Shown here: positions 1-8,853 of the stretch, in pieces
Position numbering within the stretch: position 1 is the stretch's first letter
Layout of the letters: the number at the start of each line of letters is the position of its first letter
DNA from: Acuticoccus sediminis
GTDB lineage: Bacteria > Pseudomonadota > Alphaproteobacteria > Rhizobiales > Amorphaceae
DNA: 64,000 nt
Reading direction: 5' to 3'
Assembly (NCBI RefSeq): GCF_003258595.1
Contig: NZ_QHHQ01000011.1
Location: 1 to 64,000 of the forward strand
Notes under the pieces: generated by a model
The model's input: only the letters and a program-made list of their open reading frames with translations
Told to the model about the DNA's origin: nothing
Database searches by the model: none
Translations under genes and position numbers: made by a program

Positions 1-1217
1 TGAGGGGAGAGCCGAGGCGGTGAGGTGGGCTTTAATCGCGAAAGTTCTACTTTCCGATATATCCTGCCTCGTCTTTCGCCTCAACCGCAAACGCTGAACA
101 AAAGCATCAGTCGTGCTGTGTTCTTCTGTGCGATTACGTGATTGTCACTCTGCGCGTTTGCGAGATTACGTAACTACCATTCTGCGCTTCTGCGCTTCTG
201 CGCTTCTGCGGGATCACACAATTGCGCTCGTGCGCGCCTGTGTGGGTACGCGAATACGCTCATACCGTGTTGCGTGTTTGCGGGTCTGTTCGTTTGCGCG
301 TTTGCGCGTTCGTGGGCATGCGCCATTGCGGCTGTGCGCTTGTACGGCTGTGCCGTGTTGCGCGCCTGCGTCTACGTCTATGCGCGCCTTGATATCGGCG
401 TAGGCGCGGTGGGTCGGGAGCGTCGTCTCGAAGGAAACCGTCGACGCTCTCTCGAATGGCAATGATAGGCATGGTGTTCGCCGACACGCCGTCCGGATCT
501 CGATGAGGTGGGCGTAGATTGGTAACTCGTCAGCACCGAGTTCCGTCTGGAGCGGATCGGCGAGGACCGAACGGCGGCTCCAAGCCTCGTCTCCTCCTTC
601 ACCACAACTCGCATCGGATGCCGTAGCGGCGGCATGTCGCGAATGTGCAAGAGCGCGCAAACCGCCGATCGCATCTCGGCCAAAAGTTCTTCTCGTCAGG
701 CCAGCACCGGCCGTCGTCAACCGAAGCGAGAAAGTTGAGCGTTCATGTGGATGATCCTCACGGCCGCTATGATCCTTCCGATGCCGATCAGGGGTAGCGC
801 TTGTTCAACATCCACACCAAGAGCAATTTCCAACGTCTACTCGGTCTATGCCTCTCAGATTGATACCGGACGGTGACAGGCGAGGATCTGCTCGGCGCTA
901 CAATGCGAGCGTCCATGGGGTACTTCACTTTCGAGCCGAACAATCACCAGGGTGACCCCCGCATAATCATGTTCGAGCCTTTCGGCTCCGGCACACAGCA
1001 ACGGATCCGCAACGTAACCCTGTGCGTCACGTCCGACATCGACGTCGGCGAGGTTGAATACTGGTCGATCTGACGTAAGACGCACCATGACGGGAGGTGG
1101 TGCGATGGGCCCAACCCTAGCCCAGACCCCAAACGAACGATGCTATGCTATTTGCGAAGTCTCGTCCTGGGACGACGAGGGGCACGACGCGATTGCATGT
1201 TCCGAACATCGTGAGTC
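1..1217. other. Left-end region without a convincing gene
   Basis: No open frame here has recognisable domains, a good ribosome binding site and codon use like the neighbouring genes. Positions 113-465 are open in several frames at once, but this follows from low-complexity repeats rich in TGCG. Positions about 855-1073 contain short overlapping frames on both strands with no family I recognise. The stretch may be eroded sequence plus the upstream region of the Crp-like gene that starts at 1218. Confidence 0.5.
181..212. repeat. 8-bp tandem repeat in a TGCG-rich low-complexity tract
   Basis: The unit TCTGCGCT is repeated three times, followed by a fourth copy with two changes. It sits in a wider tract (about 127-345) of imperfect TGCG-TT-GCG words, which keeps several reading frames open. 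I see no protein family in any of these frames. Confidence 0.7.
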
Positions 1218-3764
1218 TTGAACGTGATTGACAAGGGCATTCTTGAACGCTGCTCGTTGTTCGCCACGCTGAGTGCCGACGGGCTCCGAGAGCTTGCTCG
1301 CGTATCCACGCTGAGTAATGTGGTCCACCCGGGAGACGTCCTGTTCGAGATCGGCGATCCCAGCGACGCGCTCTTCGTCGTCACGCGACCGCGGCGTGGC
1401 CAAGGCGACGACGCCCCCCTCGCTCGTTTCGAGTTCGGTGCGACCGCTGGCAAGTTCATCCGCGCTGACCATGTTGGCGAGTTCGGCGTCATCGGCGACG
1501 TCGAATTGCTTCTGGCCGGGATCGGCCCCAATCTCCCACGTCGTTGTACCAGGGCCGTCGCCGTCACGCCTCTCGTGGTGATGAGGCTGCCGGCGCAGAC
1601 CGTCGCCACCCTCAGCGAGAGCGAGCACCGTTTCCGCCGCCTCCTGGTTCGCGAAGGCGCCCGACGTCTGCTGGACGCGATGCAGGTCCAAGTCCGCCGT
1701 CGCGAGGTCGGCGCCGAAATCGCCCTGGCGGCGCTGCTCACCGAGGCCGCCGCGACGCAGGGTACATTTCACGGCAACCGAGTCGAATTCGCCCGCAAGA
1801 TCACCCAGGACGAGTTGGCGAGCGAGCTGGCGGTCAGCCGCCGGACCATCGCCATGCACCTCAGCGAATGGGCCCGCGCCGGCCTCGTCACGACGAGCCC
1901 GCTCGTAGTGCTGGATTTCAATCGCCTCCGCTTGCTTGCGAATCTGCAAGACGTCGCGCCGGCCGATGTGCATCAGGACGTCGTCGGCGAGATCGACCAT
2001 TTGCTCGACGCAGGTGACCTCCTGCGGGCACGCACACTGGCACTCAGCTTCGCCTCGCATCTCCTCGATGCGCCGACCTTGGTGTTTCGCGCAGCACTCA
2101 CCGCGGCCCGTCTAGGTGCCACCGGCGAGGCCGCTGCGCTGCTCGAACGCCACGGCTTCGGACCGGGTGTCACGGCCGCCGCCGTATCGCACCTCGTGCG
2201 CGCTGGGATCCATCGACTGAACGCCACCGACGCATGGGATGACCTCGACGACATCCGGCCGTCGACGGCGTTGGAACGCCAGCTCGCGACTGACATTGCC
2301 GCCCTTCTCGGCCGGCTGGAGAAAGACGGCTGCCGCCATGCCGCCACGCTGCAGGAAACGCAAGACCACGCGTCACGCGCCGCAGCGGCCTATGCCATCG
2401 CGCACGACATCGCCCGTTCCCCCTTTGCCGCGGTCAATAGAGCAGCCATGACGCTTCTCGCCGGCGACAAGTCGACGGCGACGCAGCTCGCCCGTCCGTA
2501 CCTGGAGGATCGCTCGCTGGCACCGTCCTATTGGTCTGCCGCGACCGCCGCGGAGGCCCTCCTCATTACCAACGAGACAGAGGCCGCCCGTTGCCAGTTC
2601 CGAGCAGCGTCCTTGCTCCCGGACGCCACGGACGGCGCGCGGGCTTCGACGCGGCGCCAGCTTCGCCTGCTCGCTCCGGCGCTCGCGATGGATCCCGACG
2701 CGCTGGTGACGTTTATGCCGATCTCCCGCCCGGCGGTTGGGGTCGGGCACATGATCCGCGCGACGGACGCCGACGCAGCCCCCCGTGCCGACACCGCCGA
2801 ACGTATCGCCAAAGGGGTCGAGGTCGCCTTCCAGACACACAACGTGGGGTCGCTGTATGTGTCGCTTGCCTGCGGCGCCGACATCGTACTGGCCGAAGCC
2901 GCGCTTGCCCGTGGTGCGGAGCTGCATGTGGTCATGCCGTTTTCGATCGCCGACTTTCGCGCCGCGTCAGTCGCCATCGGGGATGCAGACGGAGAGGAGG
3001 GCTGGAACAACCGTTTCGATGCATGTCTGGCGAAGGCGGCGACGATCACGATCCTATGCCCGGGCGACGTGCCACGCCTCGGCCAGGATTGGTACTATCG
3101 ACAGACTTTCCGCCATTGTGCTGGCCGAGCGCTGGAACGAGCCGGCCATCTCGACACGGAACCCCTTCTGGTATCGGTCTCCGGGGGCGGCGACCGCAGT
3201 ACGATCGCAAGCACTTCATCCGGAATGTCCGAATGGGCGGCCCACGGCCTGGAGACCGTCGTCGTCGAATTTCCACTGACGCGGCCGAAGCCGGCCGGGC
3301 CGACCGCCGGTCTGACAGTATCGGGCGCCGCTGTCGTCTTTCTCTACCCCATCAACGACCTCGATAGAGGTGCGAAGGACAGGTTTTCGGACACGCTGGC
3401 GGTACGGTTTGGTGACGCTCTCCTGGTTCGCGCGCTCAAGAGTCGACGAACGGCCTACGCCATTATCGCGGATACGGTGGCCGAGGTGCGTTCTGTTGTA
3501 GAGAGAGCCCGCAAGTGTGCCGCGACAAGCGGTGTGGCGTTGCGGATCATCTGTGACCACGGTGGCATACGCCGGGGGGAGGGGACGATCGCTCACGACC
3601 ATCTCACTCGGCTCACCGGGGCGACGGACGTGCCGGGTGCACCACCCGATATTACACTCGCGACGGCCACCTACGCGATGGAGGCGACATTCAGCGATCG
3701 CAAGGGGCAAACGCTCGTCCCGGTCGGTGCGCGCAGCGACATGTATGCCCTGAGCTGGCTCTGA
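1218..3764 (+). CDS. Crp-like regulator fused to TPR, SLOG-like and degenerate cyclase-like domains (848 aa)
   Basis: The N-terminus (about 10-150) looks like a cyclic-nucleotide-binding beta roll. A Crp-type helix-turn-helix follows at about 195-226 (TQDELASELAVSRRTI). Residues about 250-490 are helical, TPR-like. Around 500-620, motifs such as SLACGADIVLAEAALARG and HVVMPF resemble the TPR-S/SLOG segment usually linked to class III adenylate cyclases. The last 200 residues follow that cyclase layout, ending in YALSW, but lack the metal-binding aspartates. A plain Crp/Fnr protein has about 230 residues, so this is a fusion. Seen: HTH and repeats. Inferred: nucleotide sensing by both ends, with the cyclase part inactive. 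It is the first gene of a same-strand cluster and may control it. Confidence 0.65.
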   Translation: MNVIDKGILERCSLFATLSADGLRELARVSTLSNVVHPGDVLFEIGDPSDALFVVTRPRRGQGDDAPLARFEFGATAGKFIRADHVGEFGVIGDVELLLAGIGPNLPRRCTRAVAVTPLVVMRLPAQTVATLSESEHRFRRLLVREGARRLLDAMQVQVRRREVGAEIALAALLTEAAATQGTFHGNRVEFARKITQDELASELAVSRRTIAMHLSEWARAGLVTTSPLVVLDFNRLRLLANLQDVAPADVHQDVVGEIDHLLDAGDLLRARTLALSFASHLLDAPTLVFRAALTAARLGATGEAAALLERHGFGPGVTAAAVSHLVRAGIHRLNATDAWDDLDDIRPSTALERQLATDIAALLGRLEKDGCRHAATLQETQDHASRAAAAYAIAHDIARSPFAAVNRAAMTLLAGDKSTATQLARPYLEDRSLAPSYWSAATAAEALLITNETEAARCQFRAASLLPDATDGARASTRRQLRLLAPALAMDPDALVTFMPISRPAVGVGHMIRATDADAAPRADTAERIAKGVEVAFQTHNVGSLYVSLACGADIVLAEAALARGAELHVVMPFSIADFRAASVAIGDADGEEGWNNRFDACLAKAATITILCPGDVPRLGQDWYYRQTFRHCAGRALERAGHLDTEPLLVSVSGGGDRSTIASTSSGMSEWAAHGLETVVVEFPLTRPKPAGPTAGLTVSGAAVVFLYPINDLDRGAKDRFSDTLAVRFGDALLVRALKSRRTAYAIIADTVAEVRSVVERARKCAATSGVALRIICDHGGIRRGEGTIAHDHLTRLTGATDVPGAPPDITLATATYAMEATFSDRKGQTLVPVGARSDMYALSWL

Positions 3765-3788
3765 AGCGGCCCCGTACGCCCCTTCGGA

Positions 3789-3802
3789 ACGCCTCGCGGC
3801 GT
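3789..3802 (+). terminator. Possible weak terminator hairpin
   Basis: A 5-bp stem (ACGCC/GGCGT) with a 4-base loop lies 25 bases after the Crp-like gene stop and is followed by a pyrimidine-rich CCTCTTTCTC tract. The stem is short, so this is tentative. Confidence 0.35.
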
Positions 3803-3953
3803 CCTCTTTCTCGGTTTTCATTCTGAAAATCATGAGGCATAACAACCTATGGTCTCGAATTGACAACCGATCATTTTTTGACTTGGCCGGTTTCACCCCT
3901 CAGTATTTTTCCGATGCGACGCGTGTTCTTTGTTCCTTCGGGATTGGACGTAA

Positions 3954-5252
3954 ATGTTTGTCCGGCTATCCCTTTGCCTCGGCCTTCTTGTTGGCCTTGC
4001 CGGCCCCGTTCATTCCCAGGAGCCCTCCGAATCAGACTATCTGGCGACGGTTCTCATGCGTCCATCGGATCCGGAGGTGTCGTTTCAATACGCCAGCGCT
4101 GCCGCCCGAAACGGAAATATCCGCGGTGCGATTGTCGCGTTGGAGCGTATTCTCTTTCTGTTCCCGGATCTCGACAACATCAAGCTTGAGCTCGGCGTCC
4201 TCTATTTCCGCACCGGTCAGGACGTTCTAGCGCAGCGCATGATCGCCGAGGCCCTCGAGAATCCGGACGCACCTGCGGCGGTAAAGGCGCGCGCGGCCGA
4301 GATCCTCGCCGCGGCTGACCGGAACCAGAGGCGGTTGATCGCGTCGGGTTACATATCTGCCGGTATCGGCGCCGACAGCAACGCCAATTTCGGTCCGGGC
4401 GACGGGGCGACCAGCGCCAGCGGCACGATTGACCCCTCGGCGACCGGGCGAGGCGACATGTCCTTTATCGGCAGTGGCGGATTCAGTCTGCGCTACGACC
4501 TTGGGACGCAGGCTGGTCACGCCCTGACTGCCAGCGCAGGGTTCTACTCGCGGCGCTACGTTCAGCTGAACGATTTCGATATGGACGTCCTAACCGGAGC
4601 GGTGGGCGTCGATTTCCGGCTGGACCGGATCTTCGGCGGGCCCAGCGTGCTTCAGGTCCGCGCCGACGTCATCCAGCTCTGGCGCGACTACGAATCCTAT
4701 GTGACCGAGATCGGGCCGTCGGTGCGCCTCACGGTGCCGGCCGGTGCGCGCACGGCCCTCAGCCTCGGGGGCTTCGCCCACTATCAGGACTTCCACGCCA
4801 CCGGCCTCGTCCCCGCCAACAACATTCGCGACGGCTCGCTCCTCGGCCTGAGCGGCGGCGTGAACTATCGCTTCACCGAGCGCACCAGCGGCGGGTTCAT
4901 CGTGACTGGCCTTCGCAAACAGGCCGACGCGGCGTTCGAAGCCTTCGGGGAAGTGGCCGCCGGCCTCGTCGGTCAGCATCTCTTCCTGTCGCCCTTCGGC
5001 CAGCCGCAGCCGTGGGCGCTGCAGGCCGACGCCACGGCGGCGCTGCGCGCCTATGACAGCCCCGACCGCGCCATCGACCCGACCGAGACGCAGGAGGACG
5101 TGCGTCTGCGCCTCGGTGTGGCGCTCAACGTGCCGCTGGGCGATCATGTCGAGCTGACCGCTCAATCGGGGCTGGAGAGCAATATGTCGAACTACGAAAT
5201 CGACAGCTACGACAACGTCTTCGGCTTGCTCCTTCTCTCGGCTCGCTTCTGA
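3954..5252 (+). CDS. Outer-membrane TPR/beta-barrel protein, Slam-like (DUF560-type) (432 aa)
   Basis: A clear signal peptide covers residues 1-22 (hydrophobic core LSLCLGLLVGLAG, cleavage near HSQ). Residues about 29-115 form TPR-like helices. From about 125 to the end there are alternating short strands rich in G, Y and R, closing with ARF; a terminal aromatic residue is typical of Omp barrels. N-terminal TPRs plus a C-terminal barrel of about 300 residues is the plan of Slam/type XI secretion outer-membrane proteins. The next gene, 26 bases downstream, encodes a secreted protein with a TbpB-like barrel, the kind of cargo such translocators move. Family assignment rests on architecture and context. 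Confidence 0.6.
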   Translation: MFVRLSLCLGLLVGLAGPVHSQEPSESDYLATVLMRPSDPEVSFQYASAAARNGNIRGAIVALERILFLFPDLDNIKLELGVLYFRTGQDVLAQRMIAEALENPDAPAAVKARAAEILAAADRNQRRLIASGYISAGIGADSNANFGPGDGATSASGTIDPSATGRGDMSFIGSGGFSLRYDLGTQAGHALTASAGFYSRRYVQLNDFDMDVLTGAVGVDFRLDRIFGGPSVLQVRADVIQLWRDYESYVTEIGPSVRLTVPAGARTALSLGGFAHYQDFHATGLVPANNIRDGSLLGLSGGVNYRFTERTSGGFIVTGLRKQADAAFEAFGEVAAGLVGQHLFLSPFGQPQPWALQADATAALRAYDSPDRAIDPTETQEDVRLRLGVALNVPLGDHVELTAQSGLESNMSNYEIDSYDNVFGLLLLSARF

Positions 5253-5278
5253 CACCCCGCGCTGTCATGAGGTCTACA

Positions 5279-7180
5279 ATGCGCCCCATCGCTCTCGCTG
5301 CGCTTCTCGTGTGTGCCCTCGGCGCCGCCCCTCCGGACGCGGGCGCAACGCAGCAGGGCTTCACCGTGCGCCAGCTCAACTACGCTGACGGCACCCGGCG
5401 GACCTTCCGCGCCGCACCGCGGGAGACCGTCGAGATCCTCTTTCGCGACGGGGCGTCCGTCGTGCTCGGCCCCGGCGCTGCGGCCACGGTCCGCAGCGGC
5501 GCAAGCGGCAGCGTTGCGGTGGCGGTCGACGCCGGGATTGTGCGCATCGCCGGCGGTGCCACGAACCGGACCGTGCCCGTCGCGATCCAGACCCGCGATG
5601 CCGCCTTCGCGCTGACGGACGGCACCGCGATCGTCGACGTCTCGTCGGCCGGCACGCGGGCGCATCTGTTCAACGGGGCCGCGCTGGTCGTCTCGAAGAA
5701 CGGGGTGACGAAAACCCTCTACCGGCCCGGTTTCCAGATCGTCGCGGACGCGGACCGGCTCATGGGTCCCCGCCGCATGGCGCGCAGCCTCCTGCTCGAC
5801 GATCTCTTCCGGCTCAGTCCGGGGCTCCGCGACGAGGCCGGGCGACACCACGCGACGACCCTCGTCGGCCAGATGCGCCTGGTCCCCGCGATGGGCGCGG
5901 GCGGCGGCGGTCACTCGGCCCTCGTCGTGTGTGCCGGCTCCGAGGACGGCGGGGACGCATCGGTCTCCTGCGTCGACGCTCAGCGGGACGAGGCGGAGGA
6001 CGATGCCGAGCTTCAGGTGGCGCTGGCCGCCCCCGCCGCCGCCCTCACCGATCTCGGCGGCGCGTCGGTCTCCACGGTCGGTCTGCCGCTCACGATCCAG
6101 GCCAACAGCTACTTCGCGTCGATCCTCAACCAGCTGTCCCGGCAGGTCGTGGAAACCCCGGACGGCGGGAGCCCACCGCCGACGGACACCATTGCCGGTG
6201 CGCTCGACGTCGTCGCGCCGTACCCCGGCACGGAGCTGACGCGCAACACCGTCGACGATCTCCTCGCCCGCACGCGGCCGGACCTGCAGGCCCCGTACAC
6301 CGGCCCGCCGATCCCCGATATCGTCGGGTTCGCCAGCGGGCTGAGCGCCACGATCAGTGGCGGCGAGGCGGCGACCTACGCCCTTCTCTCGACGGCCGAC
6401 GCGACGCGATCCAATTTCGCCTTCTTCAACGCCAACCCGCTGACGCGCGGCTTCGAGGCGTCGATCGAGTTCGAAGAGTTCTCCCAGTCCATCACCCAGC
6501 AGGACGACAGCGTCTTCGAAAGCGCCGCCGTCTTCGCCGGGTCCAGCGAGGGGCGCCCCTCGCTGGAGGTGACGTCGGGACCCGCGCTCGCGGCGGAGGC
6601 GCAGCGCACCGGCGGCTCCACCCCCAACCCGGCGCCGCGCGAGTACGAGCACCTGCGGTGGGGCACCTTCATCGGCTTAGAGCGCAGCGAGGAGAACGGG
6701 ACGACCGTCGAACGGGGCTACTCCGGAAGCTTCGCCGCCGGTCAGCCGCTGAGCGACGAGGAGGTCGCCGTGGTCAATCAGGCGCGGCGCAATACGACCG
6801 CGACGGTGACCTACGATGGCCACGTGATCGGCGACGTGCTCGACGGTGACGTGGTGCGCGGCAACGTCGTCGGCACGTATTCCGACAACTTCGACTTCGC
6901 CGCGCGGGAAGGCCGGGTCACGGTCGACTTCGACCGGCGGACCTACACGGGGCGGAGCCGCGGCTTCCCGAACTACGACGCGACCCTGCGCGGGACGGGG
7001 TCGGAGGGCATCACCGGCCGTGCGCAGGGCCACTTCGTCGGGCCTCTGGTCAGCGCGACGAGCGCGCGGCTCGATACGCCGGCCGGCATCGTCGGGGGCT
7101 TCAGCCTGTCCTCGCCCGATACGGCGGCCCGCCGCTACCGTGCGAGGGGAACGTTCGCGGCCGAAGTGCAACGGCGCTGA
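5279..7180 (+). CDS. Secreted FecR-domain protein with C-terminal TbpB-like beta-barrel (633 aa)
   Basis: The start at 5279 has GAGG six bases upstream; the ATG at 5267 is less well placed. A signal peptide (1-24) precedes a FecR-like segment (about 35-135, ETVEILFRDGASVVLGPGA). The middle is low-complexity and acidic. The C-terminal 120 residues (about 505-625) show short glycine-punctuated strands (YDGHVIGDVLDG, GTYSDNFDF, RVTVDF, GTFAAEV), the pattern of TbpB/haemophilin-type 8-stranded barrels. No lipobox cysteine is visible. The likely role is an exported surface or secreted protein handled by the upstream outer-membrane protein. FecR domains are usually periplasmic sigma regulators; here there is no sigma/anti-sigma pair nearby. 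Confidence 0.6.
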   Translation: MRPIALAALLVCALGAAPPDAGATQQGFTVRQLNYADGTRRTFRAAPRETVEILFRDGASVVLGPGAAATVRSGASGSVAVAVDAGIVRIAGGATNRTVPVAIQTRDAAFALTDGTAIVDVSSAGTRAHLFNGAALVVSKNGVTKTLYRPGFQIVADADRLMGPRRMARSLLLDDLFRLSPGLRDEAGRHHATTLVGQMRLVPAMGAGGGGHSALVVCAGSEDGGDASVSCVDAQRDEAEDDAELQVALAAPAAALTDLGGASVSTVGLPLTIQANSYFASILNQLSRQVVETPDGGSPPPTDTIAGALDVVAPYPGTELTRNTVDDLLARTRPDLQAPYTGPPIPDIVGFASGLSATISGGEAATYALLSTADATRSNFAFFNANPLTRGFEASIEFEEFSQSITQQDDSVFESAAVFAGSSEGRPSLEVTSGPALAAEAQRTGGSTPNPAPREYEHLRWGTFIGLERSEENGTTVERGYSGSFAAGQPLSDEEVAVVNQARRNTTATVTYDGHVIGDVLDGDVVRGNVVGTYSDNFDFAAREGRVTVDFDRRTYTGRSRGFPNYDATLRGTGSEGITGRAQGHFVGPLVSATSARLDTPAGIVGGFSLSSPDTAARRYRARGTFAAEVQRR

Positions 7181-7284
7181 GGAGGGTCGCGCCGGCCCGC
7201 AGTCCGGGCGCGAGGAGCGCCGGTTGCCGCCGCGGGCCGCGATGGCCTTATCAGCGGTGCTTCATTGGGACATAAAGGAAGCCG

Positions 7285-8853
7285 ATGTGGCTTGCGGGAT
7301 CGCTCAGGCGCACCGCTCCAGAGAGGCTCCACCACTGCATTGCGAAGGCCGCGACGGCGATGGCGTATACCCCAGGCTACGAGTACGACGTTTTCGTCAG
7401 TTATGCGTCCGTCGACGACTTCAATCTCATCGACGACGGTGACGGCTGGATCACGGAACTCGTCGAGCTTCTGGACAGAATGATCCGCAGCCGCCTCGGT
7501 GGCGGCGACAACCTCAACATCTACTTCGACCGTCATCGGCTTGCGAGCAATCACGGGCTCTCGACCCTGCTCGATGCCGTGCGCCAGTCGGCGACGTTCT
7601 TCGCCGTGGCGTCCAGCGCCTACAATCAACGCGAGTGGACGCAGCGGGAGATCGCCGAATTCTGCGAGCAACCGGACTACACCAACCGGCTCTTCGCGAT
7701 CGAATACCTGCCGCTCCTGCCCGGCGAGCGCTACCAGTCGATCCTCGAGACGCGAAAGCGGCTCGCCTTCTGGGAGCGTGACAGCGCCTTCAACGTCGAA
7801 CAGACGCTCGTCCGCGGCTCGGCTACGTACCGGGCGCGCTGCACCCAGGTGGCCCAGCAGATCGCGACGCAGCTCTTCGCCATGCGCTTCGGCAGCGCCG
7901 CCCCGTCGCCCGGCGCGCCGGAGCGCGATCCGGCGACGCAACTCACCCGGCCGTCAGCCGCCCTCACGCCCGCGGCGGCCGCGACCCCCGCGGTGACGGC
8001 GCCGCATGCGCAGGCCGTTCGCCTCGTCGTGGGGCAGACCGCCGCCGACATGGAAGACGATGCCGAACGCCTCAAGGCCTTCTTCGCGGACCTCGGCTAC
8101 GACGTCACCTACCTGTCGGAGATCCGCCAGGGCGGGGCGGACTTCAAGGCCGACGCCACCGAGGCGATGGCGGGCGCGACGCTCTTCGTCCTGCCGATCG
8201 GCACCCATCCCGGCCGGCGACCGAAGGACCTGCCGGACGGCTACTACGCCGCCCAGCTCGATGTCGCGCGCGACACCGCCACCCCCACGATGGTCTGGCG
8301 GCGGCCCGACGTCTCGGGCGCGAACGCCCCGGTGCCGAAGCACGGCGCGCTCATCGACGACGATACCGTGATCGCGGCCACCTATCCGGGTTTCGTGAAC
8401 CAGGTCCGGTATCTGCTGGAGGCGGCCGCTCGGGCGATATCGGCCGCCGGCAAGCCCACCTCGGGCTATATCTTCATCAACGCGGACCAGTTGGACCGGG
8501 CGGCGGCCGAGCACTTGCAGGACGTCTTCGTGACGATCGGACAGGACACCGCCGTTCCGATCTACGACGCCTCGCCGCACGAGCTGCGGGAGGATCTAAT
8601 CGAGCGCCTGTGCGACTGCGACACGCTGCTTCTTCTCTACGGCGAGGTCGGCCTGCGGTGGGTGCGTGCGCAGCTGTCGATGCTGAGCAAGATGCGCCCG
8701 CACATGAGCGCGCGGATCAAGGCGGTCTGCATCGGCCCGCCCGCGGGCAAGTCCAGCAACCTCGGTTTCCGCTCGCCTGACCTTCAGATCCTCGACCTCA
8801 ACCCGGACTGGCAGCACAGTCCGATCCTGGATCTCGTGAACAGGTCTTCATGA
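7285..8853 (+). CDS. TIR-domain protein with two additional TIR/Rossmann-like domains (522 aa)
   Basis: A canonical TIR domain occupies about 32-190: YDVFVSYASVDD, then SSAYNQREWTQREI. The WxxxE motif supplies the glutamate (E122) that is catalytic in NAD-cleaving TIRs. After an Ala/Pro-rich linker (about 205-250), a second domain (about 250-385, RLVVGQTAADMEDDAERLKAFF) and a third (about 393-515, GYIFINADQLDRAAAEHL) have the alternating strand-helix pattern of TIR/SLOG-like folds. The start at 7285 has AAAGGAA five bases upstream; ATG 7360 is an alternative that begins just before the TIR domain. Its stop overlaps the next start (ATGA at 8850), so it is translationally coupled to the STAND NTPase. 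NADase activity is inferred. Confidence 0.8.
   Translation: MWLAGSLRRTAPERLHHCIAKAATAMAYTPGYEYDVFVSYASVDDFNLIDDGDGWITELVELLDRMIRSRLGGGDNLNIYFDRHRLASNHGLSTLLDAVRQSATFFAVASSAYNQREWTQREIAEFCEQPDYTNRLFAIEYLPLLPGERYQSILETRKRLAFWERDSAFNVEQTLVRGSATYRARCTQVAQQIATQLFAMRFGSAAPSPGAPERDPATQLTRPSAALTPAAAATPAVTAPHAQAVRLVVGQTAADMEDDAERLKAFFADLGYDVTYLSEIRQGGADFKADATEAMAGATLFVLPIGTHPGRRPKDLPDGYYAAQLDVARDTATPTMVWRRPDVSGANAPVPKHGALIDDDTVIAATYPGFVNQVRYLLEAAARAISAAGKPTSGYIFINADQLDRAAAEHLQDVFVTIGQDTAVPIYDASPHELREDLIERLCDCDTLLLLYGEVGLRWVRAQLSMLSKMRPHMSARIKAVCIGPPAGKSSNLGFRSPDLQILDLNPDWQHSPILDLVNRSS

Noticed and set aside
873-1073. Small plus-strand ORF of 66 residues in the left region
   Set aside because: No ribosome binding site, no family resemblance and an equally long frame on the other strand.
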